Positions 28,097 through 36,923 of a stretch of DNA of 58,148 bases are shown here, piece by piece. Source of the DNA: Bacilli bacterium (GTDB lineage Bacteria > Bacillota_I > Bacilli_A > RF39 > UBA660). The stretch lies in the NCBI GenBank assembly GCA_017405445.1, contig JAFRAK010000036.1:1-58148 (forward strand). Direction: 5' to 3'. Both the position numbers and the translations under genes were made by a program. The first letter of the stretch is position 1; the number at the start of each line of letters is the position of its first letter. The notes under the pieces were generated by a model that worked only from the letters and a program-made list of their open reading frames with translations, was not told where the DNA came from and searched no databases.

Positions 28097-29326
28097 ATGG
28101 AAAAGAAGAAAAAAAATACTAGAAAAATTAAAAAGATATTTAAAATCGAATCTAGTTATAGTTTAGTTGAAGTAGTTATTTTTGTATTAATATCTATTGT
28201 TTTTGGTATGATTGCAGGATGTATCTTAACTTATCGCATGAGTAGTATTTCTAGTATAAGAATGGATTCTCATTTAAGAGAAATTGTTTCTACTTATACA
28301 AGTATAAAAAATCATTATTATAAGAAAGTAAATGATGAAGATTTGACAAATGCTGCGATTAAAGGAATGATAGATTCTTTAAACGATCCTAATTCTATAT
28401 ATTTTGACTCTACTGCAGCTGGTTCCTTCAATGAATCTGTAGATGGTAAATTTGTAGGTATAGGTATTTCGATTCTTTTAGATGGGGATTATTATAAAAT
28501 TGTATCTGTTAATAAAGATGGTCCTGCGGATAAAGCTGGAATTAAAGAAAATGATGTTATTATTGAAGTAGATGGCCATGATTGTAAGGGATTAACTTCA
28601 TCTGATTTATCTGGTTATATTCGTGGAGAAAAGAATACTAAAGTAGCCATTAAAGTAAAAAGAGAAGAGGAAGAACTTACTTTTACTGTTATTAGAAACA
28701 CCATACAAATTCAAAGTGTATATGACAAGTTTTTTGAAAAGGATGGTAAAAAAATTGGTTATATTGGAATTGAAACGTTTGCTTCAAATACTTATGATCA
28801 GTTCTTAGTTATACTTAATCAATTAGAGAAAAAAGATATTGATTCTTTGATTATAGATGTTAGAGGTAATCCTGGAGGACATATTGATCAATCAAGAAGA
28901 ATACTTGATTTGTTATTACCGAAGAAGACTGTACTATTTAGAATTAAAGATGGTAATAAGTTGAAGAAGGTTTATGCCGTTAAGAAAAAGGCAACTTCTT
29001 ATCCTATTGCTATCTTAATGAATAAAGGAACAGCTTCTGCTGCTGAAGTACTTGTTTCTTCTCTTCATGAAAATTATAAAGATTGTACTATTATTGGTAT
29101 TACTAGTTATGGAAAAGGAACAATCCAAAAAAGTCAGAATTTATCTAATGGTAATAGTTATAAATATACGATAGAAAGATGGTTAACTCCTTCTGGAATT
29201 GATATTAATGGTACTGGTATTGAACCAGATATAGAAGTTAGTCTTAATATGGAATATTTTGAAGATTATTTAGAAGAACATGATAATCAGTTACAAACAG
29301 CAATTGATGTTTTAAAAGAGTCTTAA
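28097..29326 (+). CDS. S41-family C-terminal processing protease (CtpA type)
   Basis: 409 residues. An N-terminal membrane helix (about 24-45) is followed by an S41 N-terminal helical domain, a PDZ domain (about 112-195, FVGIGISILLDGDYYKIVSVNKDGPADKAGIKENDVIIEVDG) and the serine/lysine protease core. This has IDSLIIDVRGNPGGHI, ILMNKGTASAAEVLVSSL (catalytic Ser) and YGKGTIQ (catalytic Lys). It degrades or matures exported proteins at the C-terminus. The adjacent sortase/adhesin genes are convergent. The start ATG 28097 follows GGGGATCT. Confidence 0.93.
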   Translation: MEKKKKNTRKIKKIFKIESSYSLVEVVIFVLISIVFGMIAGCILTYRMSSISSIRMDSHLREIVSTYTSIKNHYYKKVNDEDLTNAAIKGMIDSLNDPNSIYFDSTAAGSFNESVDGKFVGIGISILLDGDYYKIVSVNKDGPADKAGIKENDVIIEVDGHDCKGLTSSDLSGYIRGEKNTKVAIKVKREEEELTFTVIRNTIQIQSVYDKFFEKDGKKIGYIGIETFASNTYDQFLVILNQLEKKDIDSLIIDVRGNPGGHIDQSRRILDLLLPKKTVLFRIKDGNKLKKVYAVKKKATSYPIAILMNKGTASAAEVLVSSLHENYKDCTIIGITSYGKGTIQKSQNLSNGNSYKYTIERWLTPSGIDINGTGIEPDIEVSLNMEYFEDYLEEHDNQLQTAIDVLKES

Positions 29327-29340
29327 TAAGACTCTTTTTT
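29314..29340. terminator. Bidirectional terminator
   Basis: An 11-bp stem (29314-29324 with 29328-29338) carries the stop codons of both convergent genes and has T-runs on both strands. Confidence 0.85.
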
Positions 29341-29853
29341 TATGCAACTAATTATGATTTGTAATTCACTATTTTCTGGATCACATGTTGTAAGTACTAG
29401 AGTGTTTTCATTATTCTTATGAATTCTGATAGAGCCATTTTTCTTAGTTCTATTTATTTCTTTCACTTCATATATATTATGATCTTCATAATAAGATAAT
29501 ATGATACTATCATTTATTTCTAATTGATTTAAATTATTAAAATATGCAATACTACCTGTACCTGAATGAGCAGCCAGTACTAAAAAATTAGGATAAGAAT
29601 CTTTTAATATGGTAACGTTTTCTTCGATGTTGTTTTTACTACTATTTAATTTATAGAGTTTTTGTTTTAATCCTATCTTTGGTATTTCTAGTAGTCCTAT
29701 ATTTTTTTCTATTGTGATATAGTTTGGTATTCCTTTTTTTATTAACATTGAAGTATTAATTGTAGTAGATACTTTAGAATCTATTTTGATAAGAGATAAG
29801 AAAAAAACTATTGTAATTATACAAAAGAATAAGATAAATATTTTTTTTAACAT
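29323..29853 (-). CDS. Sortase with no visible catalytic arginine
   Basis: 176 residues. An N-terminal membrane anchor (about 5-22) is followed by the sortase fold with LEIPKIGLKQKLYKL, LVLAAHSGTGSIAYF (His96) and NTLVLTTCDP (Cys157). Sortases cut at a sorting motif and attach surface proteins to peptidoglycan. The third catalytic residue, an Arg about eight residues after the Cys, is not present. The tail after Cys157 is DPENSELQIIISCIKKESY, with no Arg, and Gln165 is near the expected place. The stop codon overlaps the terminator. It overlaps the adhesin gene upstream by 7 bp, so the two form an operon. Confidence 0.85.
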   Translation of the reverse strand: MLKKIFILFFCIITIVFFLSLIKIDSKVSTTINTSMLIKKGIPNYITIEKNIGLLEIPKIGLKQKLYKLNSSKNNIEENVTILKDSYPNFLVLAAHSGTGSIAYFNNLNQLEINDSIILSYYEDHNIYEVKEINRTKKNGSIRIHKNNENTLVLTTCDPENSELQIIISCIKKESY

Positions 29854-31259
29854 AAGATGGATAATAATAATTCTAGGAATTTTTGTAGTAAACTTTTTTC
29901 TTTTGTATAAGTATTTGGAACTATTACTTTATAATCAATAAATTCTAATGTTTCATCTTCATTATCTTTTACTTCTAATAAAAAATCATCTATTTTTTCA
30001 TATCCATCTGTAGTATTAATTTGAATGAATTTATATGTTCCATATACCAAAGTTAAATCTATTTCTCCATTTTCATTTGTTGTTTTAGTATCAATTAATT
30101 CATTATTATGATTATAGATTTCAAATGTAATATTTGATTCTGGTAATAAATTGTTTTCTTCTCCATATTTTTTTATTATTTTTATATTTTTTTTTATTAC
30201 TTTATTATAAGTATTAATAGTTACTTCATATTCATTTTTATTAATTGTAAAAGGATATTTTTCTTCATTTAATAGATATCCTTCTCCAGGAGTTATTTCT
30301 TGTATGTAATAAGAACTAGTTCCTAAATCTTTTATACTTGCTTCATTATTTATAATTTCTAATTCTTCTATTAATTGATTGTTTTTTTCTTTATATATTC
30401 CATAAATAGCTCCATCTAAAGATGCTTCTCCTTGAGGAGTATTTCCTGTTTCTTCATCTGTTTTATGAATGATTAATGAGCTTTTTACTATTTCTATTTG
30501 TAATAGGGCAGTTTTGTTTGGTAAATCTCCTGTTTTCATTAATGTTTGACTATTATTAGATTGATAAAAAATAGTTGGATTATTATGATCTTCTTCACGA
30601 ATTAATTCAAATTCATAAGTTCCTTCTTTTAATCCTTTTACTTCAATTCTATTACCAATAATTCTAATATTGTCTGATTCTATATGATAATTACTTATAA
30701 TAGGACCTACTAGGATTGCGAAAGGTTCTCCTTCAATACCTTTATGAATACCTGTTAGAGGAAGAGTATCATAATCTATTATTAAAGATTCTATTTCATT
30801 TATTTCATCTTGAAATGGTTCTATCCTATTTCCATTTAGAGTATCCGTAAAATAGAAATCTCCTTGTTGATTTGCTTCTCTCCATATCATCATTTGTGTA
30901 ATTGCATACCATTTTGGTTCTGTATGGTTTTTATACTGATATCCAAAATGAGCTATTTTTTTGATTTTATCTAGTTGTTTTGAAGAGATTGAATTAATAT
31001 CAAAAGTAGATTCATAAGTACTATTTTCTTCGAAAAAACGTAATGGCTCTATACAATAAGCAAATTCATTGGTATTAGAATTTCTAAAAAATCTTGCAGT
31101 TTGATAATAGACTGTATCCGTACTAGGATCATATTTATTCATATAAATATGATCAATATATTCTCCTTCATAAAAAGTTGCAGTTTCTGCATAAACATTT
31201 GATTTTAATAAAAAGCAAATACTTAGCATTGTTATTAAGAAAATTATTTTATTTTTAAT
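29847..31259 (-). CDS. Thioester-domain/SpaA-type surface adhesin with VPNTY sorting signal, ATT start
   Basis: About 470 residues if started at ATT 31259. This gives the signal peptide MKNKIIFLITMLSICFLLKSNVYA behind a perfect AAAGGAGGGA site. The next ATG (31229) would give a signal without its basic head and lacks a ribosome site. A thioester (TED/TQXA) domain follows, with the likely Cys-Gln pair in FAYCIEPL and AITQMMIWREAN. Beta-sandwich SpaA-like domains come next (IHKTDEETGN, GAIYGIYKEKNNQ, SSYYIQEITPGEGYLLNEEKYPF). The C-terminus is VPNTYTKEK followed by a short hydrophobic segment. The adjoining sortase is the obvious enzyme to anchor it. Probably a host-binding adhesin. Confidence 0.82.
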   Translation of the reverse strand: MKNKIIFLITMLSICFLLKSNVYAETATFYEGEYIDHIYMNKYDPSTDTVYYQTARFFRNSNTNEFAYCIEPLRFFEENSTYESTFDINSISSKQLDKIKKIAHFGYQYKNHTEPKWYAITQMMIWREANQQGDFYFTDTLNGNRIEPFQDEINEIESLIIDYDTLPLTGIHKGIEGEPFAILVGPIISNYHIESDNIRIIGNRIEVKGLKEGTYEFELIREEDHNNPTIFYQSNNSQTLMKTGDLPNKTALLQIEIVKSSLIIHKTDEETGNTPQGEASLDGAIYGIYKEKNNQLIEELEIINNEASIKDLGTSSYYIQEITPGEGYLLNEEKYPFTINKNEYEVTINTYNKVIKKNIKIIKKYGEENNLLPESNITFEIYNHNNELIDTKTTNENGEIDLTLVYGTYKFIQINTTDGYEKIDDFLLEVKDNEDETLEFIDYKVIVPNTYTKEKSLLQKFLELLLSILC

Positions 31260-31455
31260 AAAAAATCCCTCCTTTTTTTCTTAATGGGGATTAGTTTACT
31301 AAATTTTATATTTTATGCAAATTGAAGATTTTGTTATTTTATATAGGATTTTATTATGAATTTGTATTTCTTCTATTTGAAAAATCTTTTTTTAAGTATT
31401 TTGTTGTAGGAAAAGATAAATTTACTATGTTATAATAATTTTTGAGGTGATAAAA

Positions 31456-33069
31456 ATGACGGATATAGAGATTTCTAGAAATAGTAAGAAATTACATATT
31501 TATGATATTGGGAAAAAAATTGGTTTAAAAAAGAATGATCTTGAATTATATGGTAATTATAAAGCAAAGATTAAAAATATTAATCCTCGTAAGAAACAAG
31601 GAAAATTAATTTTAGTTACTGCGATTAGTCCAACTCCTATGGGAGAAGGAAAAACTACAGTAAGTATTGGTTTAGGAGATGCTTTACAAAAGATTGGTGA
31701 GAAAGTTGTTATTGCATTAAGAGAACCTTCTATGGGTCCAGTATTTGGTATGAAAGGTGGAGCAACTGGAGGGGGATATTCTCAAGTTGTACCTATGGAA
31801 GATATTAATCTTCATTTTACTGGAGACTTTCATGCGATTACTTCTGCTAATAATTTAATAAGTGCTGCTATTGATAATCATATTTATTTTGGAAATAGTT
31901 TAGATATTCAAAAAGTATTCTTTAAAAGATGTTTAGATGTTAATGATAGAGCACTTAGAGATGTTGATTTAGGAACTAGACGTGATTCTTTTACAATTAC
32001 TTCTGCAAGTGAAATTATGGCTTTATTTTGTTTAGCAACTTCATTAGATGATTTAAGAAAAAGACTTGGTAATATTATTGTAGGAGTTAATAGTAAAGGA
32101 GAATATATCTATGTTAGAGATTTAAATATTGAAGGAAGTTTAGTTGCTTTACTTAAAGATGCTTTCCAGCCAAACTTAGTTCAAACAGTAGAAAATACTC
32201 CAACATTAATTCATGGTGGTCCTTTTGCAAATATTGCTCACGGATGTAATAGTTTAATGGCTACTAAGACTGCTTTAAGTTATGCTAATTATGTTGTTAC
32301 TGAAGCTGGATTTGGTGCTGATTTAGGAGCTGAAAAGTTCTTAAATATTAAATGTAGAATTGGTAATTTAAAACCACATGCTGTAGTTTTAGTTGCAACT
32401 ATTAAGGGTATGAAATATCATGGCGGAGTTCCTAAAGATAAGATATTTGATAAAAATGATGAAGCTTTAAAGAAAGGTTTTGAAAATTTAGATAAACACT
32501 ATGAAAATCTTAAGAAATTTGGTGTTAATGTAGTTGTTTGTTTAAATAAATTTAATACGGACACTGATTCTGAAATTGAGTTAGTTAAAAAGCATTGTGA
32601 AGAAATGGGTTATATCTTTACTGTATCTAGTGCTTACTCTGATGGAGGCTCAGGAGCAGTTGACCTTGCTCATAAAGTAATTGATCTTCCAAAAGCTAAA
32701 TTTAAAGTTTTATATAAGTTAGAAGAACCAGTAGAGAAAAAGATTAAAAAAATTTGTAAGGAAATCTATGGAGCTGGAAAAGTTACATTTAGTCCTTTAG
32801 CAAAAGAAAAAATTCATATTATTGAGGAAAATGGATTAGCTAATTTACCAGTATGTATTGCGAAAACACAATACTCTTTCTCAGATGACAAAGACAAAGT
32901 AGGAGTACCAAAAGATTTTGAAGTAACAGTAAGAGATGTTAATCTATATAATGGTGCTGGATTTATTACTGCATTACTAGGAGATATTATGACAATGCCT
33001 GGTTTATCTAGAAAACCTAATTGTGAATTAATTGATGTAGTAGATGGAGAAATTGTTAATTTAAGTTAA
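31456..33069 (+). CDS. fhs: Formate--tetrahydrofolate ligase
   Basis: FTHFS makes 10-formyl-tetrahydrofolate from formate, THF and ATP in one-carbon metabolism. The 537-residue protein is a little short for the family (about 556) but complete. It has the P-loop-like TPMGEGKTTVSIGLGDAL, REPSMGPVFGMKGGATGGGYSQVVPMEDINLHFTGD, TPTLIHGGPFANIAHGCNS, TEAGFGADLGAEKF, CLNKFNTDTD and IAKTQYSFSDD, and it ends IDVVDGEIVNLS. ATG 31456 follows GAGGTGATAAAA. A TATAAT box lies at 31431-31436. Monocistronic. Confidence 0.96.
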   Translation: MTDIEISRNSKKLHIYDIGKKIGLKKNDLELYGNYKAKIKNINPRKKQGKLILVTAISPTPMGEGKTTVSIGLGDALQKIGEKVVIALREPSMGPVFGMKGGATGGGYSQVVPMEDINLHFTGDFHAITSANNLISAAIDNHIYFGNSLDIQKVFFKRCLDVNDRALRDVDLGTRRDSFTITSASEIMALFCLATSLDDLRKRLGNIIVGVNSKGEYIYVRDLNIEGSLVALLKDAFQPNLVQTVENTPTLIHGGPFANIAHGCNSLMATKTALSYANYVVTEAGFGADLGAEKFLNIKCRIGNLKPHAVVLVATIKGMKYHGGVPKDKIFDKNDEALKKGFENLDKHYENLKKFGVNVVVCLNKFNTDTDSEIELVKKHCEEMGYIFTVSSAYSDGGSGAVDLAHKVIDLPKAKFKVLYKLEEPVEKKIKKICKEIYGAGKVTFSPLAKEKIHIIEENGLANLPVCIAKTQYSFSDDKDKVGVPKDFEVTVRDVNLYNGAGFITALLGDIMTMPGLSRKPNCELIDVVDGEIVNLS

Positions 33070-33070
33070 A

Positions 33071-33097
33071 AAAAGAATGCAAATATGCATTCTTTTT
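33071..33097. terminator. Bidirectional terminator after fhs
   Basis: AAAAGAATGC (33071-33080) pairs with GCATTCTTTT, flanked by A- and T-runs. Confidence 0.88.
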
Positions 33098-33102
33098 ATA
33101 TA

Positions 33103-33936
33103 TTATTCTGTTGGTTCAGTTGGAGTTGGAGTTGGTTCTGGTTCAGTAGGTGTTGGAGTTGGTTCTTCTGGAGTTTCTACGACTTTATCAACACATGTTT
33201 TTGACTCTTCATTGTATTCTTGATTATCATTCATACATACGCATGTCTTTTTATTCGCATCATATGTAGCTACTGCAGGACATGTCATATTAATACGATT
33301 TGTAATAACATCTTCAACGATTTCATAATCTCCTATATATACAGTATCTTTATACGTAATAGTATATTTGTATTTTCCTGGAGTGGATTGATGTGCTTCA
33401 ACATCTCTTAAGTCTAATATCATATTATTATAAACATCATCTGTTAATTCTTCATAAATATAATCTTTTTTATTTCTGGAAATTGTACCAGTAGTTGGCA
33501 TTATTTTTGCTTTTAAAGTAAATTTTATATTTGGAATATCTTTTTCAATTACTTTAACAATACTTTCATATTTCTTTTTCTTATAACTGATACTATATTT
33601 GTAGGTACCTGGTTGATTAATATTAACTAGTGAAGTATCTAGAGTCTCAGATAATTGTTTTTGTTGTAGTTCACTAAATTCATTAATATTTTCAATATAA
33701 TCTTTTGCATTTGTACTTAGTGGTTTTCCGACTTCTACTTCTACTTTTTTTAGTATAATATCAATTTTTCTTGCTTGTACTTCATTTGTTTCATTAGAAG
33801 TAATTCTAACAGTAAATACTTTTCTTATTTCTACATCATCATATGTAAGCATGGTGCAACCTGATTTAAGCAGAAGACAACCCCATACTGCTAATACAAT
33901 GGATATAATTTTTAGTTCTATTGTCCTAAATCTCAT
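33103..33936 (-). CDS. Membrane-anchored protein with two Ig-like modules and Cys-rich tail
   Basis: 277 residues, function unknown. An N-terminal signal/anchor (about 8-25, ending near SGC, which could be a lipobox Cys27) is followed by two related beta modules. Each ends with the same strand pattern: INQPGTYKYSISYKKKKYESIVKV and TPGKYKYTITYKDTVYIGDYEIV. Then comes a small cysteine module (MTCPAVATYDANKKTCVCMNDNQEYNEESKTCV) and a C-terminal tail of Thr/Pro/Glu repeats (PTPTPTEPEPTPTPTEPTE). Such a tail usually crosses or sits in the cell wall. No sorting motif follows it. Single-gene transcript. Confidence 0.7.
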   Translation of the reverse strand: MRFRTIELKIISIVLAVWGCLLLKSGCTMLTYDDVEIRKVFTVRITSNETNEVQARKIDIILKKVEVEVGKPLSTNAKDYIENINEFSELQQKQLSETLDTSLVNINQPGTYKYSISYKKKKYESIVKVIEKDIPNIKFTLKAKIMPTTGTISRNKKDYIYEELTDDVYNNMILDLRDVEAHQSTPGKYKYTITYKDTVYIGDYEIVEDVITNRINMTCPAVATYDANKKTCVCMNDNQEYNEESKTCVDKVVETPEEPTPTPTEPEPTPTPTEPTE

Positions 33937-34063
33937 TGCACACTACTCCTATTCTATATTTTTATTATAAACGATATTTTCATTTATAAACTAGAAAATA
34001 GTCAATTTTTGTTGAAATAGACACATATTTAACATATAATATGTTGTAGAGGTGAGGTTGTTG

Positions 34064-34483
34064 ATGTATTCTTTAGCATGGTTTATTACTTTTGCACTAT
34101 TATTATTTGTAGAACTTGCTACACAAAACTTAGTTTCTATCTGGTTTGTTTTAGGTACTTTAGCTGCATTAGGAGTATCTTATTTAACAGGTAGTTTATT
34201 AATTCAAATACTAGTTTTTATTGTCGTAAGTATCATTGCTTTAATTATTACTAGATTTTTAGTAAATAGTTTTAAAGACTATGATAATACTCCTACAAAT
34301 TCAGATCGTGTCATTGGTAAAATTGGAGAAGTTACAAAAGATATCAAGAAAAATCAATATGGTCAAGTAAAAGTATTTGGCGAATATTGGCCTGCATTTA
34401 GTGATCATAGTATTGAAGCTGGTACTAAAGTACGTGTTCTTGGTATAGATGGAACAAAGTTAGAAGTAGAAGAAGAAAACTAA
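34064..34483 (+). CDS. NfeD-family membrane protein
   Basis: 139 residues. Three membrane helices (about 3-18, 24-41, 47-66) are followed by an OB-fold domain (RVIGKIGEVTKDIKKNQYGQVKVFGEYWPAF, IEAGTKVRVLGIDGTKLEVE). NfeD-like proteins are membrane-microdomain partners of stomatin/flotillin proteins. The flotillin gene that usually sits next to it is not present here. Ribosome site AGAGGTGAGG; GTG and TTG codons upstream fall inside or beside that site. Confidence 0.88.
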   Translation: MYSLAWFITFALLLFVELATQNLVSIWFVLGTLAALGVSYLTGSLLIQILVFIVVSIIALIITRFLVNSFKDYDNTPTNSDRVIGKIGEVTKDIKKNQYGQVKVFGEYWPAFSDHSIEAGTKVRVLGIDGTKLEVEEEN

Positions 34484-34503
34484 ATTCTATTCAATTTATA
34501 AAA

Positions 34504-34535
34504 AAATAACTCATCATATTGTGATGGGTTATTTT
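34504..34535. terminator. Terminator after the NfeD gene
   Basis: AATAACTCATCA pairs with TGATGGGTTATT (G-U pairs allowed), followed by TTTT. The stop codon of the convergent DUF1294 gene lies in it. Confidence 0.7.
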
Positions 34536-34771
34536 ATTAGTATATAGATATTTAACAGTAAAAATAATGGTAAAAGGATTTGAAAAGATCTTTTTTTTGT
34601 TTTATGACGGAATATTTCCATTCCTAGTATTCCTCCTAGACTTCCTCCTATTAGGGCAATTCCAAATAGTAATTTTTCTGGTATTCTCCAAGAATTGTTG
34701 ATTGCTTTATATTTGTCTATTCCCATAAGAGAAAATTCTAATATGTTAATTAAAATGTAATAGATTAACAT
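34529..34771 (-). CDS. DUF1294 small membrane protein
   Basis: 80 residues with three hydrophobic segments. The family pattern is clear: MGIDKYKAINNSWRIPEKLLFGIALIGGSLGGILGMEIFRHKTKKRSFQILLP. Function unknown. Its start overlaps the end of the radical SAM gene by 7 bp, so the two are co-translated. Confidence 0.88.
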   Translation of the reverse strand: MLIYYILINILEFSLMGIDKYKAINNSWRIPEKLLFGIALIGGSLGGILGMEIFRHKTKKRSFQILLPLFLLLNIYILIK

Positions 34772-35691
34772 TTTGCACCTTGATAAGTATCTCTTCTTAC
34801 CATTTCTTTATCAATATTATTTATCACACATACTTTTTTAATTAACCATTTTGGTTCTATTAAATCTTCTAACTTAGGATCTCCTGTGATTCGGTGAATT
34901 ACTATCTCTGGTCTTAAATGTTCCAATTGGCTAATTACTATGTCTATATAATCCTCTTGACTTAGAATTTGAAAAGGTTGGGAATTATAATATTTTTCTA
35001 ATTCTGTGTCTTTTGTGATACTTAACATATGTATTTTAATACCTTGTATATCTAATTTATTTAAATATTTTACTGTATTTATCATATCTTCTTTTGTTTC
35101 ATTAGGAAGACCATTAATAATATGAACTACTACATTTATGTTTCTTTTACGAAGTTCTTCTACAGCTTTTTTAAAACATTCTAGTGTATGACCTCTATTA
35201 ATAAATTTTAATGTTTCTTCTTTTATTGTTTGTAATCCTAATTCTACTGTTAAATCTGTTCTTTTATTTAAATCTTCTAAATACTTGTAGCATTCTTCTG
35301 AAATAGAATCAGGACGTGTTGCGATATTTAATCCTACTACATCTTTTTGCTTTAAAATAGGTTCATATAATTCTTTTAATTTTTCTACAGGAGCATAAGT
35401 GTTTGTACGTGCTTGAAAATAACCTATGTATTTTCCTTTAGGCCATTTTTTTAACATCATTTTCTTTCCATCTTCAAATTGTTTTATAATATCATCCTTT
35501 TTATTACCTGCAAATTCTCCACTACCACTTTTAGAACAATAAATACATCCTTTAGTTCCTACTGTTCCATCAATATTTGGACATGTAAAGTTACCATTTA
35601 ATGGAATTTTAAATACTTTTTCTTTGTATTTCGTTTTGTAGTAATAATCTAGTGTATGATATCTTTTATTATTGTATGAATATGTAAACAT
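34765..35691 (-). CDS. TIGR01212-type radical SAM protein (YtqA-like)
   Basis: 308 residues. Radical SAM enzyme with the cluster-binding CPNIDGTVGTKGCIYC cysteines near the N-terminus (the family has a longer spacing than CxxxCxxC), YFQARTNTYAPVEKLKELYEPIL, IATRPDSISEECYKYLEDL, VELGLQTIKEETLKFINRGH, VVHIINGLPNETKEDMINTVKYL and IKIHMLSITKDTELEKYY. Closest known family is YtqA/TIGR01212, which has been linked to RNA or cofactor chemistry without a settled reaction. The ribosome site AAGGAGTTAACT precedes ATG 35691. An earlier in-frame ATG at 35727 has none. Confidence 0.9.
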   Translation of the reverse strand: MFTYSYNNKRYHTLDYYYKTKYKEKVFKIPLNGNFTCPNIDGTVGTKGCIYCSKSGSGEFAGNKKDDIIKQFEDGKKMMLKKWPKGKYIGYFQARTNTYAPVEKLKELYEPILKQKDVVGLNIATRPDSISEECYKYLEDLNKRTDLTVELGLQTIKEETLKFINRGHTLECFKKAVEELRKRNINVVVHIINGLPNETKEDMINTVKYLNKLDIQGIKIHMLSITKDTELEKYYNSQPFQILSQEDYIDIVISQLEHLRPEIVIHRITGDPKLEDLIEPKWLIKKVCVINNIDKEMVRRDTYQGAKC

Positions 35692-35780
35692 AGTTAACTC
35701 CTTGTAAAATCTTCTAGATTGTAACATAATTTGTGGTTTTTTGCAATGAATTGTGTTATTATTAGACTAGGGTGGTATAC

Positions 35781-36911
35781 TTGAAAAAGGTAAAAAGGAT
35801 TAAAGCTCGAAGATGGTTGGTTATACTAGGTGAAGTAATTGGCCTTATTTTATGCCTTTGTCTTGGTGTATTTCTCTTTTATCAAAAGCAAATATCAGAT
35901 TTGACTAAATTAGGATATAGTAAGATTGCTAGTGAAAAAATATTATTTTCGAAACATAAAGACTATATTATGAAATTAGGTGAGAATAAAACTGTAAATA
36001 AAGCTTTTGAAAGTGAAGATTATATAGAAGATAATCTTGATAATTATTCAAAAATTAAGTATTTTGATCAAAAAGATCTTATTTCTAATATTAATAAATT
36101 ACTTGAGATTGGATATAGTAATAGTGATATTAATATTATATTAAGTCATGGTACTAATGAAAGTGTTACGGAATTTACGAAACATGAAAGAGTTCATTAC
36201 TTAGAAGAATATTTTGAATATGATTATGCTAAGATAGAGAATTATGATCGATATGTTAATTATTCTGATCAATTTGGTTCTTCTGAGGAAGATACAATTA
36301 TTTATATTAATTTAAATATTGATAAAGAAGATTATGTGGACCCTTTTATTGTTGAGGAGTTTTCTATTGATATGCTTGTCAATCGTCATCGTAGTTTGAA
36401 AGAAGATTATGTTCCTAGTGATTTAGTAACAGTAGATTCTAAATATGCAAGTAGTAATGATTGTCAAAGTAGTAGAATTGCTTATAATGCTTTTATAGAA
36501 ATGTATAATAAAGCTGAGTCTGAGGGATATCAATTAGTTATTAATTCAGCTTATCGTAGTTATCAAGATCAATTGGATATTATAGATACTTATCGTAATG
36601 CTTATGGACAGTCTTATGTTGATAAATATGTGGCGAGAGCAGGTTTTTCAGAACATCAGACGGGTTTAGCATTTGATATAGGAAGTAGAAACTCTAATAT
36701 TTTTGCAGATTCAAAAGAGTATGAATGGATGCTTCAAAATGCTCATTTATTTGGATTTGTTCTTCGTTATGATAAAAGATATGAGGATATTACTCAATTT
36801 CGATATGAACCTTGGCATTATCGTTATGTAGGAAAAGAGATTGCAAAATATCTTTATGAACATAATAATATGTCATTGGAAGAATATTATGTATTATTTT
36901 TAGATAGATAA
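35781..36911 (+). CDS. VanY-family D-alanyl-D-alanine carboxypeptidase
   Basis: 376 residues. A basic N-terminus and membrane anchor (about 10-33) precede a helical region (about 40-170) and the M15B peptidase domain. This carries INSAYRSYQDQLDII, GFSEHQTGLAFDIGS (zinc His and Asp) and RYEPWHYRYVGKEIA (catalytic Glu and zinc His). It trims the last D-Ala from peptidoglycan stems. No van regulators are near, so it is a housekeeping wall enzyme and not a resistance gene. Translation most likely starts at TTG 35781, behind AGGGTGGTATAC. Thirteen bases precede the next start, so it forms an operon with the zinc-ribbon and GH31 genes. Confidence 0.9.
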   Translation: MKKVKRIKARRWLVILGEVIGLILCLCLGVFLFYQKQISDLTKLGYSKIASEKILFSKHKDYIMKLGENKTVNKAFESEDYIEDNLDNYSKIKYFDQKDLISNINKLLEIGYSNSDINIILSHGTNESVTEFTKHERVHYLEEYFEYDYAKIENYDRYVNYSDQFGSSEEDTIIYINLNIDKEDYVDPFIVEEFSIDMLVNRHRSLKEDYVPSDLVTVDSKYASSNDCQSSRIAYNAFIEMYNKAESEGYQLVINSAYRSYQDQLDIIDTYRNAYGQSYVDKYVARAGFSEHQTGLAFDIGSRNSNIFADSKEYEWMLQNAHLFGFVLRYDKRYEDITQFRYEPWHYRYVGKEIAKYLYEHNNMSLEEYYVLFLDR

Positions 36912-36923
36912 GAAGGTGATGAA

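Noticed and set aside
35781..36911. VanY-type gene as glycopeptide resistance
   Set aside because: No vanA/H/X or VanS/VanR-like genes are adjacent; single VanY-family carboxypeptidases are normal wall enzymes in Firmicutes.
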